DNA of 64,000 bases. Source: Amorphophallus konjac. Lineage: Eukaryota > Streptophyta > Magnoliopsida > Alismatales > Araceae. Where the stretch lies: contig CM040123.1 of NCBI GenBank assembly GCA_022559845.1, forward strand, positions 321,823,933 to 321,887,932, read 5' to 3'. A program made the translations under genes and the position numbers. Below, piece after piece: positions 29,802-40,118 of the stretch. Position 1 is the stretch's first letter. Every line of letters begins with the position of its first letter. The notes under the pieces are model-generated. The model was not told the DNA's origin and made no database searches. It worked only from the letters and a program-made list of their open reading frames with translations.

Positions 29802-32800
29802 TGCCTGGAGTTTGGGCGCATTCTAGAAGAATTTCGAGCTCTACATAATGATGACCACTCAGGGGAGCCCACATCAGAAGAGCCTCTAAGCACGGAAGAC
29901 TCCACTTCAAAGTTTTCCGCTGAGCCAGTCACGTCCTCGGGGCAGACTGAACAGAATCCGGCCATATTGGCCTTATACGATGCACCAGCATCCGCTGATG
30001 ACCAATATGATAAAACAGAAAATCTTGAGAATGAAGAAGATTATTTCCCGGGAGGCTTTATTGATTTGCAAGAAGCCCCACCCGAAGTTGAAGACGGAGG
30101 CCAAGCCACCGTCGATGAGCTGATAGAAGTAAATCTGGGGTCAGCAGATGAGCCAAGGCCGACATTCCTCAGTGCACTGCTGGAGCCAGCTGTCAAAGAA
30201 CAGTATATTCAATTTTTGAAAGAATTCCGAGACTGCTTCGCATGGACATATGATGAAATGCCAGGACTGAGTTCCGATGTGGCACAGCACCGATTGGCGA
30301 TAAACCCAGAGGCAAGCCCTGTGAAGCAGCCCTCCAGGAGAATGCGCCCCGAACTGATAAATCAGATCAACAAAGAGGTCGACAAGCTGATCGATGTGGG
30401 CTTTGTTGAAGAGAACCAGTATACTACATGGCTGGCCAATATAGTGCCCGTGAAGAAGAAAAATGGGCAGATCAGAATATGTGTAGATTTCAGGGACCTG
30501 AATAAGGCTTGCCCGAAAGATGATTTCCCAGTGCCGATCACTGAAGTCATGATCGATGCAACCACTGGCCATGAAGCCCTGTCATTCATGGATGGGTCAT
30601 CCGGATACAACCAGATCTGGATTGCTGAAGAAGACAGAGTGCACACTGCATTCCGCACCCCAAAGGGGATATTTCATTATAAAAGAATGCCGTTCGGCCT
30701 TAAGAATGCCGGCGCTACCTATCAGAGAGCTATGACAAAGATCTTTGATGATTTGCCCTTCAAGAAAGTAGAGTGCTACATTGATGACCTGGTGGTGAAA
30801 ACCAGCAGAAGAGAAGATCATCTGCAAGACCTGAGGATAGTGTTCCAGAGGCTGCGCAAATATGAACTCAAGATGAATCCTATGAAATGTGCCTTCGGCG
30901 TGTCCAGTGGAAAATTCCTTGGGTTCATTGTCCGTCATAGGGGCATTGAGATCGACCCATCCAAGATTAAAGCTATCCAGGAGCTCCCTCCACCAAGGAA
31001 TCTCCACGAGCTGAGATCTCTACAAGGGCGTTTGGCCTATATCCGACGATTCATATCAAATCTGTCGGGGAGATGCCACCCTTTTCACAAGCTCATGATG
31101 AAAGATGTACCGTTCCTCTGGGACGATGGCTGTCAGGAAGCCTTTGAGAAGCTGAAAGAATATCTCAAGACCCCTCCAGTGCTGGGGGCACCTATTAAGG
31201 GCAGACCCCTGATACTGTACATTGCAGCCACACACTGTTCCCTGGGGGCAATGCTAGCACAGATAAATGAAGAAGGCAAAGAGCAGGCTCTATACTACCT
31301 GAGTCGGAGGCCGATTAGAACTGAAGAAAGCGACACCTATATAGAAAAGACATGCTTGGCACTAGTCTTTACCGTTAAAAAGCTCCGGCACTATATGCTG
31401 TCACATGAAATCAGATTGATATCTGCAGCAGATCCACTCAAATACATACTGACTCAGCCAGTACTGAAAGGCCGGTTGGGCAAATGGGCAGTAATTCTGA
31501 TGGAATTCGATATCACATATATACCCCAGAGGGCAATAAAAGGACAGGCCGTGGCCGATTTCTTCGCAGAGCATCCTGTGCCAGAGAATGATATGTTGGG
31601 GACTGAGTTACCCGATGATGAGACACTAGAAGCCTGCCAGGCTCAGTCAACTATGTGGCAGCTATTCTTTGATGGAGCATCTAGAACAGAGACCGACTCC
31701 GATGGAAAGACCAGAATACGGGCCGGAGCCGGTATTGTGCTAAGATCACCAGAAGGGGAGGTTGTGCATACTTCCTGTTCTATAAACAAGCCCTGCACCA
31801 ATAATGAAGCTGAATATGAAGCTCTGATAATCGGGCTATGTATAAGCCTCAACATGGGTATCCAGATGCTTCAGGTATTCGGGGATTCAATGTTGATAAT
31901 AAAGCAAATCCAAGGGGAGTTCGAAGTGCGAAAGCCGGAGTTGAACCCCTACCACCAAAAGGCTGTGCACCTCATGGCGAAATTCTATCATATTGAGCTC
32001 AAGCATGTGAGCCGTGGACATAATGCCCAAGCTGATGCACTGGCAAAGCTAGCCAGCTCAATAGCAGTCCCACCAGATGAGACACTGAACATTGTTGTTA
32101 TAAACCGGCGGCAAGTCCCCAGCATGCTAGAAGGCTGCCCCGAAGAAAATGAAGTCGCCACGATCAGTACAGAACAGGCATCTGATTGGAGACAACACCT
32201 GCTACAATGGTTTTTACACCAACAACTGCCGCAGAAAAGAGAAGAAAAGATGAAACTTCTAAGGATCAAAGATTCTTATGAATTCAGAAATGGAACTCTG
32301 TTCCGAATAATGGCAGATGCACGCAAGAAGATTTTGCTCCGCTGCCTGTCTACTGAGGAAGCTTGGCAAGCAATGAAAGAAATACATGCTGGGACGGCAG
32401 GTGCTCATCAAGCTGGCCCTAAGATGAAGATAGAAATCAAGAAGCTGGGCTACTATTGGCCCACTATATTTGAAGACTGTTGCAAGTTTGCAAAGTCATG
32501 CCAGAAATGTCAGGAGCATGCTGTTGTGCCTAGAAGGCCACCTGTCGTTCTACACCCTACAGTCCCTAGCTGGCCGTTTGCACAATGGGGAACTGATGTA
32601 GTCGGCCCACTACTGACCTCATCGGCCGGACATAAGTACATACTGGCAATAACATATTACTTCTCCCGATGGGCGGAAGCTATAGCATTACGAGAAGTGA
32701 CTGGTGAACTGGTCGCCAGATTCATCAAACAGAACATTATCTTCCGGTTTGGGATCCCCAGCCGGATAATATCTGATAATGGGAGTCATTTCAGAAATCA

Positions 32801-33173
32801 AAAGATCTATCGGCTCGCCGAAAAGTATAAGATCGAATGGAGGACTTCCACTCCTTACAATCCACAGGCAAATGGATTGGCAGAAGCCTTCAATAAAACT
32901 TTATGCACCTTGCTGGCTAAAGTCGTCAGTTCTAATAAGAGGGACTGGGAAGAAAAGATGTATGAAGCTCTGTGGGCGTACCGCACTGTCTTCAAGACAC
33001 CTACAGGGTGCTCGCCATACTCACTGGTATACGGCTCAGAGGCAGTAGTTCCACTAGAGCTGGAAGTCCCGTCACTCAGAGTGGCTGTCCAATATGACCT
33101 AGCCCATGGCGAACAAACCAATGCAGAAAGAAGATTACAAGAATTGGCTGAATTGGAAGGGAAGCGCCTCTAA
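29802..33173 (+). CDS. pol: Tat Pol: reverse transcriptase, two RNase H domains, integrase
   Basis: Same frame as gag; the first ATG is at 29967. RT lies at about codons 180-390, counting from 29802, with FRDLNKACPKD, MPFGLKNAGATYQ and the catalytic YIDD (near 30777). The gypsy RNase H is at about 450-590 (YIAATHCSLGAML; the usual first Asp is replaced). A second, archaeal-type RNase H is at about 616-755 (LFFDGASR, NNEAEYEALI, GDSMLIIKQ, HNAQADALAKLAS) with D, E, D and D present. Integrase has H...H...CX2C and the catalytic D, D, E in WGTDVVGP, SDNGSHF and NGLAEAFNK. The conserved ITDYFSRW reads ITYYFSRW. A TAA stop at 33171-33173 cuts off the last 98 codons. Confidence 0.88.
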   Translation, partial: CLEFGRILEEFRALHNDDHSGEPTSEEPLSTEDSTSKFSAEPVTSSGQTEQNPAILALYDAPASADDQYDKTENLENEEDYFPGGFIDLQEAPPEVEDGGQATVDELIEVNLGSADEPRPTFLSALLEPAVKEQYIQFLKEFRDCFAWTYDEMPGLSSDVAQHRLAINPEASPVKQPSRRMRPELINQINKEVDKLIDVGFVEENQYTTWLANIVPVKKKNGQIRICVDFRDLNKACPKDDFPVPITEVMIDATTGHEALSFMDGSSGYNQIWIAEEDRVHTAFRTPKGIFHYKRMPFGLKNAGATYQRAMTKIFDDLPFKKVECYIDDLVVKTSRREDHLQDLRIVFQRLRKYELKMNPMKCAFGVSSGKFLGFIVRHRGIEIDPSKIKAIQELPPPRNLHELRSLQGRLAYIRRFISNLSGRCHPFHKLMMKDVPFLWDDGCQEAFEKLKEYLKTPPVLGAPIKGRPLILYIAATHCSLGAMLAQINEEGKEQALYYLSRRPIRTEESDTYIEKTCLALVFTVKKLRHYMLSHEIRLISAADPLKYILTQPVLKGRLGKWAVILMEFDITYIPQRAIKGQAVADFFAEHPVPENDMLGTELPDDETLEACQAQSTMWQLFFDGASRTETDSDGKTRIRAGAGIVLRSPEGEVVHTSCSINKPCTNNEAEYEALIIGLCISLNMGIQMLQVFGDSMLIIKQIQGEFEVRKPELNPYHQKAVHLMAKFYHIELKHVSRGHNAQADALAKLASSIAVPPDETLNIVVINRRQVPSMLEGCPEENEVATISTEQASDWRQHLLQWFLHQQLPQKREEKMKLLRIKDSYEFRNGTLFRIMADARKKILLRCLSTEEAWQAMKEIHAGTAGAHQAGPKMKIEIKKLGYYWPTIFEDCCKFAKSCQKCQEHAVVPRRPPVVLHPTVPSWPFAQWGTDVVGPLLTSSAGHKYILAITYYFSRWAEAIALREVTGELVARFIKQNIIFRFGIPSRIISDNGSHFRNQKIYRLAEKYKIEWRTSTPYNPQANGLAEAFNKTLCTLLAKVVSSNKRDWEEKMYEALWAYRTVFKTPTGCSPYSLVYGSEAVVPLELEVPSLRVAVQYDLAHGEQTNAERRLQELAELEGKRL

Positions 33174-33467
33174 GCTCAGAAGAATATCCAGATGTATCAG
33201 GCCCGCATGGCCACTGCATTCAACAAACTCGTAAAAGGACGAGAATTTAAGAAAGGTGACCTTGTCATGGTCAAGAAAAGAGAAGTCATGGTGTCCAACC
33301 CAAAAGGAAAACTAAATCCTAATTGGGAGGGTCCTTATGTGATACATAGGGTCTACGAAGGAGGGGCCTACATGGTTGTTAACCATCGAGGGGAAATCCA
33401 ATTCTCACCACTCAACGGTAGACACCTAAAGCTGTATCATGCTGCCCAACCAATATTCCCCGAGTAA
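33174..33467 (+). pseudogene. pol: Tat integrase C-terminus after a stop codon
   Basis: The pol frame continues open after the TAA to a stop at 33465. It contains the usual C-terminal pattern (ARMATAFNKLVKGREFKKGDLVMVKK, then PNWEGPYVIHRVYEGGAYMV, GRHLKLYH). This GPY/F-type module contributes to target DNA binding. There is no chromodomain, as in Tat elements. Confidence 0.8.
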
Positions 33468-33477
33468 TCGAGCAAAA

Positions 33478-34232
33478 AGCTACCTCTTCCTTGGTCTAGC
33501 GGCACTCCGTCCTAACCGAGCTACCCTTCTCCTTGGTCTAGTGGCACTCCATCCTAACTGAGCTACCCTTTTCCTTGGTCTAGCGGCACTCCGTACTAAC
33601 CGAGCTACCCTTCTCCTTGGTCTAGTGGCACTCCGTCCTAACCGAGCTACCTTTTCCTTGGTCTAGCGGCACTCCGTCCTAACCGAGCTACCTCTTCCTT
33701 GGTCTAGCGGCACTCCGTCCTAACCGAGCTACCTTTTCCTTGGTCTAGCGGCACTCCGTCCTAACCGAGCTACCTCTTCCTTGGTCTAGCGGCACTCCGT
33801 CCTAACCGAGCTACCCTTCTCCTTGGTCTAGTGGCACTCCGCCCTAACCAAGCTACCTCCTCCTTGGTCTAATGGCACTCCGCCCTAACCAAGCTACCCT
33901 TTTCTTGGGTTAGTGGCACTCCACCCTAACCGAGCTACCCTTCTTTCTTGGTCTAGTGGCATTCCGCCCTAACCAAGCTACCTCCTTCTTGGTCTAGCGG
34001 CACTCCGCCCTAACCAAGCTACCTCTTTCTTGATCTAGCGGCACTCCGCCCTAGCCGAGCTACCTCATTTCTTGGTTTAGCGGCACTCCGCCCTAGCCGA
34101 GCTACCCATTCCTCGGTTAGCGGCGCTCCGCCCTAATCAGGCCACTTCATCTTGGTCAATGGCACTCCGCCCTGATCAAGCTACCCTCTCCCTGATTCAG
34201 TGGCATCTCGCCCTGCCCAAGCTGCTCTCTCT
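33478..34232. repeat. 42-bp minisatellite downstream of Tat pol
   Basis: About 17 units of 41-42 bp with the core CTTGGTCTAGCGGCACTCCG and CCTAACCGAGCTACC. The first units are almost identical and later ones diverge (TTGGGTTAGTGGCACTCC, CTCGGTTAGCGGCGCTCC), a gradient typical of local slippage. Confidence 0.9.
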
Positions 34233-34282
34233 CTCTCAGCTCGCATACCAAATAAAAAAAAAAAGAAGAAAAGAAAAGAAAA

Positions 34283-34500
34283 ATGGGGTTAAAAATAGTG
34301 ATACCCCGTCAGTCTTGTTTAGATATTCTGAACAAGGACAAAAATGGCCAAAAACCCGGCTGTGGTGAGAACCCGAAAGGGCACTGCAGGCAAAATCGGG
34401 TACCCCGCCACGTGAAAACCCGAAAGGGCGCGTGGGTAAAAGCAAGAGGGGGCTGGCTCCGGTGAAAACCCGAAAGGGCACTTGGGTCAGTAATGTGGTA
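34283..34500. repeat. Duplicated block with GAAAACCCGAAAGGG repeats, copy 1
   Basis: Three units of GTGAAAACCCGAAAGGGC separated by about 50 bp. The whole block is repeated at 35246-35462 with few changes, so a segment of about 960 bp (block plus 122-bp units) was duplicated. Confidence 0.8.
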
Positions 34501-34560
34501 ATCCCAAAGAAAAGCCTCACCTCCCGCCATAAAACTCCTCGTCAATCGACCGGCGCCTTG

Positions 34561-36560
34561 TCCGATCGACGATTAGACCCACTTAGTATAGGCCCTACGT
34601 TTATCCTGATAAAAGCCCTCATACCTTGTCCCAGGTCCCACCGTGATGAAACCTGCTGCTGATCAATGGGCACACTCACCCGATCAGCAATGAAACCTGT
34701 CCGGTTTAGACCTTACGTCTATGCCGATAAAACTTATGAAATCCTTGCATTGGTATAAACCCAATACCGTGATGAAACCTGCTGCTGATCAATGGGCACA
34801 CTCACCCGATCAGCAATGAAACCTGTCCGGCTTAGACCTTACGTCTATGCCGATAAAACCTATGAAATCCTTTGCACCGATATAAACCCAATATCGATGA
34901 TGAAACCAACTGTTGATCGATTGGCACACTGCCTAATCAATGATGAAACCCATCCAGGCCAGACCTTTCGTCTATCCTGATGAAACCTATGAAATCCTTG
35001 CATCGGTATAAACCCAATACCGATGATGAAACCTGCTGTTGATCGATTGGTACACTGCCCGGTCAATGATGAAACCCATCCAGTTTAGACCTTACGTCTA
35101 TCCTGATGAAGCCTATGAAATCCTTGCATCGGTATAAACCCAATACCGATGATAAGAGCAGTCACTAATGGAGCAGCACATCGCCTGATCCGTGCTGAAG
35201 TCCCAATTCAAGAAATATATATACGTATATATAAATAAAAAATGGGGTTAAAACTAGAGATACCCCGCCAGGCTTGTTCGGATATCCCGGACAAGGGCAA
35301 AAATGGCCAAAACCCAACTGTGGTGAAAACCCGAAAGGGCACTGCAGGCAAAATCGGGTACCCCACCACGTGAAAACCCGAAAGGGCGCGTGGGCAAAAG
35401 CAAGAGGGGGCTGGCTCCGGTGAAAACCCGAAAGGACACTTGGGTCAGTAATGTGGTAATTCAAAAGTTCCATGCCAACAGGCACGCTACCTTTACCTCC
35501 CTTTCACTGATGAAACCACCCGTCGGTCAGTCGGCTTCATTCCCCACCGATGATAAAACCCTTCCGGGATAGACCTTACGTTTATCCTGATAAAATTCAC
35601 ATACCCTCTTTCAAACGTCCCACCGACAATGAAACCCATCACCATTCTGATGAAGCCTGTCCAGCTCAGACCTCACGTCTGTCCTGATGAAGCCTACGCA
35701 TTTCTTGGCAAGCCTCACCTGCGATAAAACCTGCTGGAATAGACCTTACGTCTATCCTGACGAGACCTACGCCTCTACCGACGTCCCACTGTTGATCGAT
35801 CGGCACCCTGCCCGATCAATGATGAAATCCTGCCAGTTTAGACCTTTCATCTATTCTGATGAAACTCTTCTTTGCGTCGATATAAACCCAATATCGATGA
35901 TGAAACCAGTTGTTGATCGACCGGCACCTTGCCCGATCAATAATGAAATCCTGCAGTTTAGACCTTTCGTCTATTCTGATGAAACTTATAAACCCCTTTG
36001 CATCGATATAAACCCAATATCGATGATGAAACCAACTGTTGATCGATTGGCACCCTGCCCGATCAATGATGAAACCCTAGCCGGTTTAGACCTTTCGTCT
36101 ATGCTGATGAAACTCTTCTTTGCATCGATATAAACCCAATATCGATGATGAAACCAACTGTTGATCGATTGGCACCCTGCCCGATCAATGATGAAACCCT
36201 AGCCAGTTTAGACCTTTCGTTTATGCTGATGAAACTCTTCTTTGCGTCGATATAAACCCAATATCGATGATGAAACCAACTGTTGATCGATTGGCACTTT
36301 GCCCGATCAATGATGAAACCCTATCCAGTTTAAAACTTACGTCTATTCTGATAAAACATATGAAATCCCCCTTGCATCGATATAAGCTCAATATCGATGA
36401 TGAAGTCAACCGTTGGCTGATCGATACATCGCCCAGCCAATGATACAATCTGTCCAGTTCGTACTTTATGTCCGTTCTGATGAAAACCCCATACCCTTTT
36501 TCAATGTCCCACCTGCTATAACCTCTACCCGGTCTAGACCTTTCGTCTATTCCGATGAAG
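34561..36560. repeat. 122-bp tandem repeat array with conserved hairpins
   Basis: Diverged units, best seen at 36021, 36143 and 36265 (spacing 122 bp). Each contains TGATGAAACC, a GATCGATTGGCACCCTGCCC / GATCAATGATG pair, TAGACCTTTCGTCTA (5-bp stem) and a 9-bp hairpin CATCGATAT, loop AAACCCA, ATATCGATG. The block at 35246-35462 interrupts the array. Short forward ORFs rich in MKP follow the repeat and are not genes. Confidence 0.85.
35246..35462. repeat. Duplicated block with GAAAACCCGAAAGGG repeats, copy 2
   Basis: Second copy of 34283-34500, with the same three GAAAACCCGAAAGG units and the GTCAGTAATGTGGTAAT ending. Confidence 0.8.
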
Positions 36561-37000
36561 CCTCGTCTGTCACATTTCTGCAAATCGTCTCCCTCGCAGC
36601 ACATATTGCCAAGAGGGACGATTGCTGCTACCAACAGAATCCGGTTTAAGCACCTCCCCGGATGCCGTCACGCGGTGGAGCGAGTTCCCCATCCTTTCTC
36701 TGAGGGGGTGGACGCTCTCCTGCCAAGTACGGGCCATTCGCATGAGGAATTGCTAAAACCGCTACCCCACTTCTCAAAGTGATAAAACCACATGCAGAAG
36801 AAAATGGACACGCGTGAAGCCAAAGATTTCTTTTCATTAATAAGTGAGTACATAAAGGGCCCCGAGGGGACGTTGTATTGCAAAAGAGTACAAAAGGAAA
36901 AGAAAGAGAAGATGGTTCATGGCTGCCTGAAGATATCCCCGAAAGCCAGAAGACCCACATAAGGGGCGGCTCCCAGTTCATGAAGACGAGCCTCCTCCTC
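36561..37000 (-). other. Probable 3' flank of the antisense gene
   Basis: About 440 bp between the repeat array and the last antisense coding exon, without a supported ORF on either strand. On the minus strand it follows the stop at 37001 and so is the likely 3' UTR. No clear polyadenylation signal was picked out. Confidence 0.35.
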
Positions 37001-37219
37001 CTACAGTCGAACGGACTCATCTTGAAAGGACGCCACCTGCCCCTCTAATAGAGCTGCTTCTTCCTCGAGCTGCGGTCGAGAAGTTGTTAGCTGCGGCAGC
37101 TCAGCTCGGAGATCGGACAGTTCAGCTTCCAGGGTAGTTATCCGGTCTCCGCCAAAGACTGCATTTGGCACTGTCGCTCCTGAAGAATAGACTTCGTCTT
37201 CGCCAGCTCGAATTTGCAT
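37001..37219 (-). pseudogene. Antisense PMD-like gene, coiled-coil end in a shifted frame
   Basis: The minus-strand frame encodes a coiled coil (ITTLEAELSDLRAELPQL ... LEEEAALLEGQVASFQDE) that naturally continues the helical end of the piece at 37138-38007, but one frame away. A one-base indel near 37145-37200 is the simplest explanation. It ends at the stop at 37001. Confidence 0.55.
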
Positions 37220-38007
37220 TCCATTCTTTGCAACTTCAAAGCCGCCAGTTTGTCAGACATGATATGTGTCAAGAAATCCCGGCGATGAACAAATTTTAAC
37301 AATAAAAGAACCCGCTGGGCCCATATTTCTGTGGGACATCCCATCGCCTGCAAGCCGGCGGTGAAGCGCTCAGCTATCTCCTTCAACTGTGGATAGGTTA
37401 GTCCGGGCTGGGACTCCACTAGCTGGCGCAGCATGCCCAGATGTTGCCAGACAAAACTCTCAGGTGAAGTAAAGCCAGGCAAAGGAAGAGGAGCTACTTC
37501 GAAGGTCACTTTGCTATCAATATCTGCCCACAGTGCGACATCCGGCTGAGAGGATGAAGACGGCAAATCTGCTGGAAGAACTGGCCGGTCCCTCTCCGTG
37601 CCCTCTGGCTGAACTAAAGATTCCCCCTCCACCGCCGTCTCGGGTGCTATGGCTTGAACATTCGCGGAGGGAGGACCAATGAATGATGGAGCTATCTCTT
37701 CATGAGTCTCCTGAATAAAGGCTTCGTCTCCAGCTACTCTTCCTGATAATGGGGGCGAAGGGCCCCTAGTCTGTAAAGGCAGAAATCCAGTCTCTATAGC
37801 CACTGTGGCAGGGACTGCTGACTCAGGCGCGATTGACATTATGGCAACCGGAGCTTCTGGATGGGTCTATTTCGGAAGCCTTCCTCTTCTTGCCAGGAGG
37901 CAGGGGAGTAGTGGTCGGTGCTGCAGCCGGGACTTCAAAATAAGTAGGCTTCTCGGCCCGCGTAATAATCTTTCTATAGAGCCCCTGCCGCTTTATATCA
38001 GGCCGGT
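37138..38007 (-). pseudogene. Antisense PMD-like gene, second exon
   Basis: From the predicted splice acceptor at 38008, the minus strand is open in phase with exon 1 and encodes a basic, nuclear-localisation-like PPGKKRKAS stretch. A one-base shift near 37855 moves the frame to the long segment beginning MSIAPESAVPA (ATG at 37839), which has a low-complexity linker and then a helical region (FVWQHLGMLRQLVESQPG ... KLAALKLQRMECKFELAKTK). That frame ends at 37138. The C-terminal helices suggest oligomerisation. No enzymatic motif is visible. Confidence 0.5.
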
Positions 38008-38101
38008 CTGTTGAAAATGGCAGAAGGGTGATGGGATCAGTGGGTGCGAAATTCAGATGCTAAGCAGAAAAACACTGCAATCAGAAAAGAAGAAATCTTA
38101 C
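38008..38101 (-). other. Predicted 94-bp intron of the antisense gene
   Basis: The minus strand has donor CCGGCAG/GTAAGA at 38102/38101 and acceptor TTTTCAACAG at 38008. The exons on both sides join in frame (phase 1). Without splicing the frame ends within 30 codons (stop at 38037). Confidence 0.6.
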
Positions 38102-40112
38102 CTGCCGGGCCGTCGTAGAATACAGAAAGTGGCCAGTACAGATAAGCTACCTCCTTGGAGTGGGAAGCAGCCTCCTTGATGAGCCAGCAAACATCACCAA
38201 ATATCTGGCACTTCTCTACTAAAGCAGCCAGATCATTATGGCCGCGGAAGTCAAGGCATCGAAATAAGTCAAGATGGTCCATGCCCCAACCATCGACATA
38301 ATGAAATGATATAAACAGTGGCTTGTTTAATATGCCAGCTATCGGGCTTTCTGCAGATAACCCATGCAAATTTAGCAGAATGAACAGCCAGGATGTTTGC
38401 CTGTAGTACGTCTGAGTTCTATCTTCTCGACGTACAAACGTCCTATATGGATGAAATTTATCAATTGGACCCCTCCAAGGAGCTACTGTCGGAAGCGGCT
38501 CTTCGACAGGAAATGGGTATTGCTGCACCTCCAAGCGAGCGCCCCCTACATGGCTCAGATGTTCCAAACTCCGCATAAAAGTGTCCTCGTTGATAGCAGC
38601 GAAGACAGGAGCAAGCGGCTCGGAACTCTTTTCCTTCAAGGCCCGCCGCTGATTCAGATAATTCTCCGTCTCCCTCAGGTGTTGTGAGTAAAGTTTTTTC
38701 AAGTGGGCCTCAGAAATATCAAACACTGGCCCAGGCTGCTGTTTCAGGAAGGAGCGCTCTGCCACATCCCAGAAGGCACCCCTACCGTCCCTATAAAAGC
38801 CGGTCCGGATATTCCACCATTTGATATATTCTGGTGTTACCCGGGGAACACGGTTAGAAACAGTGGGCACCCTGAAAACTGCATCATCCTGGCGATGATA
38901 GAAATCCCACCACAACCGGCCCTCGCCAACAATGATGGACCCGTGCTTGGCCCGGCTATCCAGGGGAAACTGGGCAACTGAGGTAGGAATATGCTGGTCG
39001 TAGCCGAAGTTTCGCCCAAATCGGAACGGATAGTATGGCTCCAACAGAAGCAGGCCACCCTTCCTGTAGACCAAAACACTGGGCCGAATTGCCATGGCCC
39101 ATCTCACCAGCTCCGGTTCCAGGATTGGCCGGGCAGTGTTGACTCCTGAGACAGGATGGATATATGTCTCTGTCTCTTCCAGCTTGCACTCTCTCTGAGG
39201 ATCAATCAAAGGAGCTGAACCTGCCCCCAAGCTCCAGAAATGTATGCTGCCAGGGGCGTCCACTGGTACTTTTATCAGCCGGCCCCTTATTTTAAACAGC
39301 TGATCATAAAAGGGACCAGGCTCAGCGCTGGCAAATTCAACCATCCTGGGTAACACTGTATCCGCCTGCAAGGTTCTCGGAGCTAATTCGGGGAATATAC
39401 TGCAGACCCAGGCGTTGAAGAAATGAAAAGGACCCACGGTCCTCAAAGAACGGGGAGTCCGATGCTTGTACAGGTCCCCCAAAGATTTATATATCAAACA
39501 CATGGCCACTGGGCAGAGCGACAGCTTCATCCCCCATGCCATCTGACAAGCTGGATATATGGCCTCTGGCCGAATAACTGTCTCGTCCCCTTGTGGGAGA
39601 GCGAAAGTGCACAGCCAAAATGTGAAATAAGCCGCACAGTGTGTGATGGGGTCTACGCCTGCTGGGTTGGGACCACCGCTGCCTGCACGATGCAATGAGG
39701 ATGGCAGCGCCGACTTATAGCGAGGGGCCCTTATCTGCTTGCTAACAACCGGACCCATGGAAGGAAAGTCTGCATACTTCAGGGGACCGTCAAAGAAATA
39801 CTGGATCCACTGCTCTATCCGGACCCTCAGTTTGCTGCCCTTCTCTCGGGGTTGATAGCCTTTAGAGGACCCTCTGCTATACGCTGGACAGATGGAGCGG
39901 TATACCTTCATCAGATATCGATTTGAGAAGCCAATGGGATACTTGCCCTCGCCATCAGAGCTATCCTTCTCGGAATCTGACAAGCAAACTTCCTCATACG
40001 GCTCGCCATCAATGGGCAGGCCGGAGAGCTGTGATAAACTCCAGAGGTCCAGGGATGTCTCCCCCTCTGCTGTATAGAAAGTGTTGAATAAAGGGCAGAA
40101 CACTTCAAACAT
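38102..40112 (-). CDS. Antisense PMD-like (plant mobile domain) protein, main part
   Basis: About 670 residues on the strand opposite gag-pol, in frame with the upstream piece at 40119-40916 across a single TGA. Motifs resembling the plant mobile domain include SLSQLSGLPIDGEPYEE (residues about 25-45), AAYFTFWLCTFALPQGDE.VIRPEAI followed by MAWGMKLSLCPVAMCLIY, and GPFHFFNAWVCSIFPEL. PMD proteins occur in plant transposons and in host silencing factors (MAIN/MAIL1). Here the gene lies between pol and the 3' LTR, as do antisense ORFs of Grande-type Tat elements. Its role is unknown; candidates are regulation of silencing or of the element's own RNA. The family call is by recognition and moderately sure. 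Confidence 0.6.
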
Positions 40113-40118
40113 TCCACA

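Noticed and set aside
29796..29807. Programmed stop-codon readthrough at CAA-TAG
   Set aside because: The downstream CARYYA signal is absent; kept only as an alternative to point mutation.
33478..34232. Regular repeats that look CRISPR-like
   Set aside because: Units are directly tandem with no unique spacers, there are no cas genes, and the DNA is plant nuclear repeat DNA.
34159..36133. Several 60-148 codon ORFs in the repeat arrays of the Tat element
   Set aside because: They follow the repeat unit (MKP, RPYVYADET) with no conserved start or end and are open only where the unit is.
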